This document shows, piece by piece, positions 7,707 to 14,476 of a stretch of 14,476 nt of DNA; within the stretch, counting starts at the first letter, position 1, and each line of letters starts with the position of its first letter. The notes under the pieces were generated by a model that did no database searches, was not told the origin of the DNA, and saw only the letters and a program-made list of their open reading frames with translations. The DNA is from Fimbriimonas sp. GTDB lineage: Bacteria; Armatimonadota; Fimbriimonadia; Fimbriimonadales; Fimbriimonadaceae. The stretch lies in contig JAUJNV010000069.1 in assembly GCA_030447945.1 (NCBI GenBank), positions 1-14,476 of the forward strand, written 5' to 3'. A program made the position numbers and the translations under genes.

Positions 7707-8992
7707 ATGGTACAGTCCCTACTGCCGCTGCTCGTCGCCTCTCTTTTGGCTCCTCCGGCTCCGGCGGCTCGCAAGAACCGGCCCGCAGCCCCCCCTTCCC
7801 CATCCATTCGATTTGGGAACGAGGCGGAGAGGGCCGGCAACCCGCTGGCCGCCTTCGTGGAGATGCTGAATCGACAGAAGAGTACGTTGCCGACGACTCG
7901 ATGCGCTCCGCCTATTGGCAAGCGAGAAGCACCGTGGCCGCCAATCTTGGGGATATCGCCGAGGCGAACCGAAGCTGGGACGCCGCCTTCGCGCGGGACC
8001 GCCCCCGATCCTCTTCAAGAGCCCTTTGCAAGGTAGCCGTCCGCAGAACGCGGTCGATGTCATCGTGCGCGCGGCCGACCGGCACTCCTGGATCATGCTT
8101 GGCGAAGAGCACGTCAAGCCCACAGACCCGCTCAATCATGATCCCCTTGCTGGGCGCTACGGAAGAGGGCTTTAGAACGCTCGCCGTCGAGACACTGAAC
8201 GACGACATGGTCGCACCGACGCAGCGTCGCGGCTACGCGGACGTAGCCACCGGCACCTACACGGCCGATCCCGTGTTCGCGGCGGGGAATCCGGGAGGCG
8301 CTCTCTCGGGTACCGGCTTGTCCCCTACAGGCGATCGAGCGCCCCAGACGTACCCCGCCGGAGATCCGCACTACGCGCAGAACTTCCGCGAATCGGGGCA
8401 GGCAAGAAACCTGAAGGAGCGGATCTACGACGGGACCCTAAGGCCAAAGTGGTGGTCTGGGCGGCGGGCCCACGTCTACGAGCAGACCGACAAGGACGCG
8501 AGCGGCGAGTGGCGACCGATGGCCCCTGCGAGTTCAAAGAGAATGACCGGAATCGATCCGTTCTCCGTTTACCTCGCCACGTACACGGAAGCTGGCGACC
8601 GCAGCTCCAGTGGCCGCTCTACAAGTGGGCCACGGATCGCGGCCTGGTGCAACCGACCATCTTCGTGGCCAAGAACGGAACCCTTTACGGATCCTCGTTC
8701 GACGCGCAGGTCTTCTTCCCGCGCACCACGTATGTATTCGGCCGGCCCGACTGGCTGATGCGCGAGCTGGGCAGGAAGTCCGTTGAAATCCCCGCCGGGC
8801 TGGTGAAGCCAAAGGGCATCCAGCTCGTACAGGCGTTCCGCGGGAGGCGGTCACCGCGATCCCTGTCGACCAGATCGTCATCCGCCCCGGCGACCCCGTC
8901 CCCGCCCTCGCTCCCCCCGAGGCACTTTTATGGTGCGGGCCATTGACGAAGCGGGCAAAGCAACACCGCCAGTCGGGGTGCGAACACGCTGA
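7707..8992 (+). pseudogene. Secreted EreA/ChaN-like superfamily protein, frames broken
   Basis: The gene starts at ATG 7707 with a signal-peptide-like sequence (MVQSLLPLLVASLLAPP) and ends at TGA 8990-8992 after PPVGVRTR. Coding potential moves between the three plus frames, with changes near 7875, 8010, 8115, 8290, 8440, 8530 and 8850. Rejoined, it contains WIMLGEEHVKP (GEEH at 8101-8112), LAVETLNDD (Glu at 8189-8191), and VVVWA followed by RAHVYEQTDKDASG (His at 8471-8473). The order GExH, E, then GxxH matches the fold shared by erythromycin esterase-like, ChaN and TraB proteins, whose roles range from hydrolysis to haem binding. The C-terminal part (TIFVAKNGTLYG, VFGRPDWLMRELG) I do not recognise. 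The product is probably periplasmic, about 420 residues. The exact family and function are uncertain. Breakage may be artefactual, since the motifs are intact. Confidence 0.55.
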
Positions 8993-9000
8993 GGGGGGAC

Positions 9001-9115
9001 TGTAGATTGAAGATTGGAGGTTTTAGATTGGGGATCCAGAAACGGGGACTCGCGGATATTGGAGCCCCCTCCCAAACCAAATTCTCAGTCTAAAATCTTC
9101 AATCTTCAATCTACA
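9001..9115. repeat. Inverted repeat of 7-base units upstream of GH38 gene
   Basis: The left arm 9001-9030 is made of heptamers in phase: TAGATTG, AAGATTG, GAGGTTT, TAGATTG. The right arm 9086-9115, read in reverse complement, gives TAGATTG, AAGATTG, AAGATTT, TAGACTG. The arms match at 27 of 30 bases and are separated by 55 bases. The element starts 9 bases after the EreA/ChaN-like stop codon and reaches almost to the GH38 start. It belongs to the same family as the larger element at 13757-13914. It is AT-rich compared with its surroundings. Confidence 0.75.
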
Positions 9116-9117
9116 AT
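9112..9117 (+). promoter_or_regulatory. TACAAT -10 box at edge of heptamer repeat
   Basis: TACAAT overlaps the end of the right repeat arm and is followed by six C residues and then the GH38 ATG at 9124. No ribosome binding site fits in this gap. It repeats the spacing seen before the halogenase (7 bases) and the EreA/ChaN-like gene (7 bases), so the repeat may provide the promoter of the GH38 gene. Confidence 0.42.
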
Positions 9118-9123
9118 CCCCCC

Positions 9124-12100
9124 ATGGCTTCTGGTTGGCTGATGGGAGCGCTGTTGCTGCTTGGGCAGGGCGGGGATGACTCCCTTGGGTATGTGAGCGA
9201 GAATCTGGCGCAAGGGCGGGGGAACTGGTACCAGTATCTGCGCATTTGGATAAGCGGCTGGCGATCCGCGAGGGAGACACCCTCGTCTACGACCTGCTCC
9301 TCGACCCGCGCAACCCCGAGCCGAAGGGCGGCCTGGACGTGGAGTTCGAGGGCGAGGCGCCCCTGCGCGACCGGGATCTGCAGGACCAGGAAGGAAGGCG
9401 CGCGCACGGCGACGCTCCCCTTACGTCCGCAGTCGGCAAGTGGCACACCGCCGCATCCCCTGGCGGGTACCCAGGGCCGCACGGCGATTTCCTGGAACCT
9501 CGCCTTCGAGGGGGACGCGGCCGGAACCTACGCCCAGTTCGTCGACAACATCGGCGTCGTCCACGCCGACAGCGCCACCACGTGGATCTATCGGAACTGG
9601 TATCCCCCCGGTTCGCGCGGTCGGGCTCAACGGCGGATACACCGTCGCCCCCTCGTGCGTCGCCGTGGACCGCTCGGCGCTGGCCAACCTGCCCGAAGCT
9701 GTCGCGTCGGTGCGGAAGACGGCGGAGCAGGTCCGCAGCCTGGAGCGCGCTCGGGCGGACCTCGCGCTGGCGCGCGACTTTGCGCGCGAGAACCCGGACG
9801 CGAAGCTCGACCGCCACTTGGCCGAAGCGACGGAGGCCCTTGACCGCGTGGAGCGCAACTCGGGCGCGACGGCGGAGATCCAGGCCGCCCTCCACACCGT
9901 GCGTCACGCACTGAGCCACGCCCATCCTGTGATGGAGCGGTACACCGGCCACCTCGTGGGGCACGCGCACATCGACCTGCGGTGGCTCTGGGATTGGCAG
10001 GAGGGGGTCGTCGCCGCGCGACACCTTTGCGCAAGCGGTGCGTTTCATGGACGAGTTCCCCGGCTTCACGTTCAGCCAGAGCAGCTCGTGCCTCTACGCG
10101 GCCGTCGAGCAGAACTACCCTGCCCTCTTCGAGGAGATCCCGGCGCAAGGTCCGGCGGGGGCAGTGGGAGATCGTGGGGGGCCGGGTCTGCGAGGGGACA
10201 CCAATGATCTCGCCGGAGTCCCGCCCGGCACACTTCCTCTACGGTCAGCGATATTTCCGCGAGCGGTTCGGCAAGACGGCGGTCGTGGGCTGGGAGCGGA
10301 CACCTTCGGCCACACCGCGCAGATGCGCCAGATCCTCCGCCAGGGCTGCCGCTACTATTATTTCTGCCGCGGCGGCAAGGGCAAGCCGCTCTTCTGAGTG
10401 GCGGGCCTCGACGGCACCCGTATCCTCACCTTCGACGAGCCCGCGACGGGCGGCTGGTACAGCTCCTCCGACCTCTCGTACAAGCAGTTCGCGGAGGCGC
10501 TGGAGTTCCGGCGGACCACGGGCAGCCAGGACTCGATCTGGGTGTACGGCGTGGGCAACCACGGCGGCGGTCCCACGCGCGAGATGATCCAGCAGGCCCT
10601 CGCCTGGATGAAGGACCCCGCCAAGCCCAGGGTCCGCTTCTCCACCGCCCACGCAGTTTTTTCAGAAGCTGGAGACCTACGACCTGCCGGATCCCCGTCA
10701 TCGCGGACGAGCTTCTGAACCCCGTCTTCGAAGGCTGCTACACCACCCACGCCGACATCAAGGAGCTCAATCGCCGGGCGGAGCACTCCACCACCTCCGC
10801 CGAGGCGCTCGCCGCCGTCGCCGCCTTCCACTTCGCCTACCCGCGCGAGGCGTTCCGGCGGAGCTGGGAGGAGATCACCTTCCACCACCACCACGACACG
10901 CTCACCGGCACCGGCATCCACTCCGCCACGAGGAAGACCCGCACGGAGCTGCGCCGCGTGGTGGCGGAGAACGCGGCGATCGCTCAGCGCGCCATGGAAA
11001 CGCTCGCTGTGCGCATGACCCCGCGCCCGGGCGGCATGAGCGTGCTCGTGTTCAACCCCAGTGGCTGGACGCGCAGCGCTTGGGCCGGGCCCACCTCTTC
11101 TCCTCGGGCGGCGGAGTGGACCTGAACCCGCTATCGCCGTGGCGCCTGACCCGCGAGGAGCACCCCACCGAGGTTCTCGACCCGGTCACCCGCGTGCGCT
11201 TCTGGGCCGCCGACGTGCCGCCGTTCGGATACCGGGTGTTCCAATTGAGCAACCCGAAGTCGGGGATCCGGATGAATCGCCGGCCGGGGAGCAGTCGGCA
11301 TTTCTCATCGGGGTCCCACGTTCCCCTGCTCGAGAACGAGCCTGGTCGCCAGGTTCGATCCCCAAACTGGGACCCTCGCGAGCCTCCGGCCGCACCGGGC
11401 GGAGCGAGGTTGTCGGCGTCGGCGGCCGACTCGCCCGCCTCAGGCTGCACCACGAGGCGCCGCATGGCACCAGCGCGCCTGGACCCTCGGCCCCATATCG
11501 AAAGTCGAGGCGCTGCCCGCGCCGGTCATGACTGAAGGGCCGGGCTGGGTGCGCTTCACCCACACGGTGCCATCCGTGAACAATCCCCGGGCGGCCCACA
11601 GTGATCGCCCAAACCTTCCGCCTGCCCGCCGGGGACGCGAGGTGGAGGTCGAGGTGGGCGACTGGGGGCACATCGGCAACGGCCAGACGGGCGGGCCGAT
11701 GCTGCGCGTCGCGTTCGACACGAACCTTCGCGCCCCGGTCGCGACCTACGAGATCCGTTCGGGGCGATCGCGCGCAAGACCGACAGCGCGGACGTCGTGG
11801 GCCTCAACGCTGGATGGACCTGAGCGCGGGCGGCCGCGGCCTGGCCGTGCTCAACGACTCGAAGCACGGGATGTCGGCGGCGGGGAGCACGATGCGCCTG
11901 ACCCTGATCCGCTCCAGCTACGACCCCGATCCTCTGCCGGACGCCGGCCAGCACCGCTGGCGCTACGCCCTGGTGCCCCACGAGGGCGAGCTGGCGCACC
12001 GCGGGCATCGTGCGCCGCGGGATGGAGTTCCAGCAGCCGCTCACTCGCCGCCACCGTCCCCGCCGACGCCAAGGGTCCCGCTCCCGCGGAGTGGAGCCCC

Positions 12101-12358
12101 GTCCGCGTCACGGACCCCGCCGTGGTCCCCACCGTCCTGAAGATGGCGAAGACGGCGGCGGCCTCGTCCTCCGGATGTACGAAAGCGCGGAGCGCCGTCC
12201 CAGGTGCCATCGAGTTCGGCTTCCCCGCCCGGACCGCGGTGGGTGAACTTCGTCGAAGGACCCCCAAGGCCCGGCCGCCGTCGCAGAGGCCGCATCCCCC
12301 TCACCCTGCGCCTTGAGATCCGCGAGAGCTGCGCCTCCCCAAGATGGGTCAGAAATAG
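9124..12358 (+). pseudogene. GH38-family alpha-mannosidase, frames broken
   Basis: Coding runs from ATG 9124 (MASGWLMGALLLLGQGG, a likely signal peptide) to TAG 12356-12358 (LRLPKMGQK). That is about 1075 residues if intact, normal for bacterial GH38 with an N-terminal beta domain. Diagnostic motifs are GHAHIDLRWLW (zinc-binding His and Asp at 9962-9976), WE..DTFGHTAQM (nucleophile Asp at 10299-10301), HHHHDTLTGTG (10883-10915) and the C-terminal VLNDSKHGMS...RLTLIRSSYDPDP. The enzyme would release alpha-mannose from glycans, outside the cytoplasm. At least ten frame changes are needed (for example near 9241, 9380, 9600, 10015, 10140, 10295, 10655, 10690, 11090, 11340). One in-frame TGA (10395-10397) sits where homologues usually have Trp. 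Motifs are well preserved, so indel errors are a serious alternative to a true pseudogene. Confidence 0.8.
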
Positions 12359-12367
12359 AAGAGTTGT

Positions 12368-12392
12368 CCCAAAGCCGCGTAGCGGCTTTGGG
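12368..12392. terminator. Perfect 11-bp hairpin after GH38 gene
   Basis: CCCAAAGCCGC (12368-12378) and GCGGCTTTGGG (12382-12392) are exact reverse complements with a GTA loop, 9 bases after the GH38 stop and 55 bases before the next ATG. It is a very stable stem, but no T-tract follows it. It may therefore be a weak or factor-assisted terminator, an mRNA-stabilising hairpin or a protein-binding palindrome. Confidence 0.45.
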
Positions 12393-12447
12393 GATGGCGT
12401 CGACGACTGCTCTCTGTCTGGGACTACACTGACGCCTGAGAACCTTT

Positions 12448-13761
12448 ATGAGCGGAGAACTTACGAGAAGGGATGTGCTGAAGGGCTCGGCGGCGACCGT
12501 GGTCGGCCTCGCGGCGGCAAAGCTGTCCGCCGAGCCGCCGGATGCTCCGGCGCCTGGCGACCGGAGGCTGCGCATCGGCGTCATCGGGTGCGGGGGCAAG
12601 GGATGGAGCGGAATGGAGGAGGCGGCGCAGCACGGCGATATCCTCGCGATCTGCGACGTCGACGCCGGGCACCGGGCCAAAGGCATGCTCCAGCATCCCG
12701 ACGCGGCGACCTTCGGCGACTACCGGGAGATGCTCGCCGCCATGCGCGGCAAGATCGACGCCGTCGTTATCAGCACCCCGGACCATCACCACGCGACGGC
12801 GGCGGCGCTCGCCATGCGCCAAGGGCTCCACACATACTGCGAGAAGCCGTTGACGCGAACCATCTGGGAGGCCCGCCAGCTCGCGAAGATCGCCCGCGAG
12901 CGCCGCGTCGCCACGCAGATGGGGAACCACAGCACCGCCAGCACCCCTATGCGCAAGGTGGCGGCACTGATCCGTTCCGGCGCCTTTGGCCGCGCGAAGG
13001 AGATCCACCTCTGGACCGACCGCTCCGGCGGCTGGTGGCAGCAGGGCATCCCCCGGCCGGCGCCTGCCACACCGCCGAGGCACCTCGACTTCGACCTCTG
13101 GCTCGGCCCGCGCCCCCCGCGACCCTACGGCGAGGGCTATCACCCCTTCGCGTGGCGCGGCTGGTGGGACTTCGGCACCGGCGCTTTGGGCGACATGGGC
13201 TGCCACATCTTCAACATGCCCTTCATGGCACTCGACCTGCGCGACCCGTCCGCGATCCGTGCCGAGACGAGCGGGCACGACCGGGACAGCTTCCCCGCCT
13301 GGGCCATCGTCCACTACGAGTTCCCCGCCCGAAACGGCCGCGCGCCCGTCGAGCTGCACTGGTACGACGGCGGGAAGCGGCCGCCCGCCGAGCTCGCCCC
13401 GGGGTTCGAGCTCGGTGGGAACGGCTCGATCGTGGTCTGCGAGCGGGCGACGATCTTCAGCCCGGACGAGACGAACACGCGGTTCATGCTGGTCGGCGGC
13501 GCGCCGATGCCGGAGGTCCAGGTCGAGGAGTCACCCGGACACATGGCGGAGTGGGCCCGCGCGGCCATGGGCGGCCCGCCCGCCCGCGCCAACTTCCCGG
13601 ATTACGCAGGTCCCCTCACCGAAACCGTCCTGCTCGGCAACCTGGCGATCTGGGCCGACGCCCCCCGCCTCGAGTGGAACGCCCGCCGGATGCAGGTGCG
13701 GGGCACGACCGCCTTCGACGCCCTGATCAAGCCGGGCTACCGGAAAGGCTGGGGGCTTTAG
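12448..13761 (+). CDS. Tat-exported Gfo/Idh/MocA-family oxidoreductase
   Basis: The protein has 437 residues. It opens with TRRDVLKGSAATVVG, a twin-arginine signal (Arg7-Arg8) followed by a hydrophobic stretch, so it is exported folded with its cofactor. The Rossmann domain begins RIGVIGCGGKG (GCGGKG at 47-52) for NAD(P). The family signature EKP is at 132-134 (HTYCEKPLTRTIWEA). The second domain carries GDMGCHIFNM (248-257), whose Asp/His pair corresponds to the catalytic face of this family. Members oxidise or reduce sugar or inositol hydroxyls, and the Tat-exported form is abundant in Planctomycetota and relatives. The substrate cannot be assigned. It follows the GH38 gene on the same strand and is convergent with the DUF1080 gene. 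Its TAG stop lies inside the downstream heptamer repeat. No good ribosome binding site is seen. A TACACT hexamer at 12425-12430 is a possible -10 box. Confidence 0.88.
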   Translation: MSGELTRRDVLKGSAATVVGLAAAKLSAEPPDAPAPGDRRLRIGVIGCGGKGWSGMEEAAQHGDILAICDVDAGHRAKGMLQHPDAATFGDYREMLAAMRGKIDAVVISTPDHHHATAAALAMRQGLHTYCEKPLTRTIWEARQLAKIARERRVATQMGNHSTASTPMRKVAALIRSGAFGRAKEIHLWTDRSGGWWQQGIPRPAPATPPRHLDFDLWLGPRPPRPYGEGYHPFAWRGWWDFGTGALGDMGCHIFNMPFMALDLRDPSAIRAETSGHDRDSFPAWAIVHYEFPARNGRAPVELHWYDGGKRPPAELAPGFELGGNGSIVVCERATIFSPDETNTRFMLVGGAPMPEVQVEESPGHMAEWARAAMGGPPARANFPDYAGPLTETVLLGNLAIWADAPRLEWNARRMQVRGTTAFDALIKPGYRKGWGL

Positions 13762-13914
13762 ATTTTAGATTTTAGATTGGAGATTGGAGATTTTGGATAT
13801 TGGATATTGGGTTTGAGATAACGAACCCTCAGCTGCGAGCTCAGGAGAGACGACACACCGTTCCCAACATGTGCCGTCATTCCAGAATCTCCAATCTAAA
13901 ATCTAAAATCTAAA
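13757..13914. repeat. 29-bp perfect inverted repeat of 7-base units between convergent genes
   Basis: Bases 13757-13785 and 13886-13914 are exact reverse complements over 29 bases, separated by 100 bases. The left arm continues as nine consecutive heptamers in phase from 13759: TAGATTT twice, TAGATTG, GAGATTG, GAGATTT, TGGATAT twice, TGGGTTT and GAGATAA. The TAG stop of the oxidoreductase gene (13759-13761) and the TAG stop of the DUF1080 gene (minus strand, 13912-13910) both come from the repeat. As RNA it would fold into a long A-U-rich stem from either direction, so it may act as a bidirectional terminator. It shares units with the element at 9001-9115. Confidence 0.85.
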
Positions 13915-14476
13915 ACCTCCGTCGCACCTTGATGTTGCGAAACGAGACGTTTCCGTGGTCTCCCTGGAGCGCGATGGCACCCCGGCGCCGCTTCGCGAAG
14001 TTGGGAAGTCCGGCGAACTTGCTCTTCGCGACGCGGGCGTTGAACTCCTGGCTCCCCAGCACGTACTCGTAGTACTTCACGCCGTTCACGTCGGTCTGGC
14101 ACTTGTCCGGCGTCACCAGGATGCGCAGGCGGTTCCACTCCCCCGCCGGCCTCGTCGCGTCGACGGGCGAGGAGTACAGCTCGTACAGCCAGCCCGTCTT
14201 CTGCGCGCCCCGCGCTCCCCCGTCGTCGTAGATCTGGACCTCGGGCCCGCTGTGCCACGTCGCCCCGCCCCCCTCGGCGACGTGGAACATGACGCCGCTG
14301 TTCTGCCCCTTGCCCACGTTGAACTCCAGGCAGAGCTCGAACCAGTCGAACTCCTCCGTGGTCACGATGTCCCCCGCCGTCCCTGGGTCCGCGATCGTCA
14401 GCGCTCCCCCCTCCACGCGCCACCCAGCCCCCACCCCTTTGCCCCCAAAGTTGCGCCACCCCTGAGTGGTCTTTCC
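13910..14476 (-). CDS. DUF1080 family protein (3-keto-disaccharide hydrolase type), 5' end missing
   Basis: The minus-strand frame is open from the right window edge to a TAG at 13912-13910 and gives 188 residues. The N-terminus lies outside. The visible part starts GKTTQGWRNFGGKGVGAGW and continues with GGALTIADPG, FELCLEFNVGKGQNSGVMFHV, WHSGPEVQIYDD and ends GDHGNVSFRNIKVRRRF. These are standard landmarks of the DUF1080 beta-jelly-roll (concanavalin-like) domain: 'f..GktL.GW', 'N.S.Gi.fR', 'G.Ei.d.....G.iy', 'G.i.lQ.hg..v.FRNI.v'. A few members hydrolyse 3-keto-glycosides, while most are uncharacterised secreted proteins that often accompany Gfo/Idh/MocA oxidoreductases, as here. That pairing suggests a 3-keto-sugar route, oxidation followed by cleavage, but this is inference. 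An internal ATG-like start is unlikely, because the domain clearly continues upstream. Confidence 0.85.
   Translation of the reverse strand, partial: GKTTQGWRNFGGKGVGAGWRVEGGALTIADPGTAGDIVTTEEFDWFELCLEFNVGKGQNSGVMFHVAEGGGATWHSGPEVQIYDDGGARGAQKTGWLYELYSSPVDATRPAGEWNRLRILVTPDKCQTDVNGVKYYEYVLGSQEFNARVAKSKFAGLPNFAKRRRGAIALQGDHGNVSFRNIKVRRRF

Noticed and set aside
10395..10397. A second in-frame TGA, in the GH38 gene, as another selenocysteine codon
   Set aside because: It lies between PLF and VAGLDG, where GH38 enzymes normally have tryptophan, not cysteine. The surrounding gene is full of frame changes, and TGG changed by paired indels or one substitution explains it better.
11320..11390. tRNA-like stretch containing GGTTCGATCCCC and small hairpins
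   Set aside because: No cloverleaf with matching acceptor and T stems can be drawn. The bases encode the GH38 segment LENE...VARFDP in alternating frames.
12204..13775. 523-residue plus-strand open frame overlapping the oxidoreductase gene
   Set aside because: Its first part reflects the end of the GH38 gene. The rest is an out-of-frame, Arg/Pro-rich shadow of the oxidoreductase gene.
13757..13914. CRISPR array
   Set aside because: Units are 7 bases in direct tandem without spacers and form an inverted repeat, and no cas genes are present.
1..14476. UGA reassigned to tryptophan or glycine genome-wide
   Set aside because: The halogenase, GH106-like and oxidoreductase genes encode many Trp with TGG and contain no internal TGA over more than 2000 codons. 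The GC-rich composition is also unlike lineages with such codes.

Overview
The window is GC-rich bacterial DNA. It carries large secreted glycoside hydrolases (GH106 type, GH38 type), a Tat-exported Gfo/Idh/MocA oxidoreductase, a DUF1080 protein and a TlpA-type redoxin. This mix is typical of polysaccharide-degrading, oligotrophic lineages such as Planctomycetota, Verrucomicrobiota or Armatimonadota. The phylum cannot be fixed from sequence alone. Translation table 11 fits, because long intact genes use TGA only as a stop.

Left part (1-6682) has clean reading frames. A probable cation:proton antiporter N-terminus leaves the left edge on the minus strand. It is followed by a flavin-dependent halogenase (+), a convergent 1105-residue GH106-like alpha-L-rhamnosidase (-), and a divergent secreted redoxin (+). 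The redoxin is the most interesting item. Its frame is interrupted by one TGA exactly where the first cysteine of a thioredoxin CxxC motif belongs (W-TGA-G-G-C), and a bacterial SECIS-like hairpin follows. It is best read as a selenoprotein of the form signal peptide, beta-rich domain, TlpA/AhpC domain with UxxC.

Middle part (6683-12358) begins with a 220-base palindromic intergenic element. Three genes follow whose frames jump every few dozen to few hundred bases: an XRE-cupin regulator (-), a secreted EreA/ChaN-like protein (+) and a GH38 alpha-mannosidase (+). Catalytic and structural motifs survive once frames are rejoined, so sequencing or assembly indels look more likely than old decay, but this is not proven.

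Right part (12359-14476) is clean again: a Gfo/Idh/MocA oxidoreductase (+) convergent with a partial DUF1080 gene (-). They meet in an inverted repeat built of 7-base units, and the repeat supplies the TAG stop codon of both genes. A related heptamer element lies directly upstream of the GH38 gene and supplies a TACAAT box 6 bases before its ATG. Similar boxes lie 7 bases before the ATGs of the halogenase and EreA-like genes, which suggests leaderless transcription.

The glycosidases, oxidoreductase and DUF1080 protein fit uptake and breakdown of complex rhamnose- and mannose-containing glycans. The halogenase and redoxin have no obvious pathway partners here.
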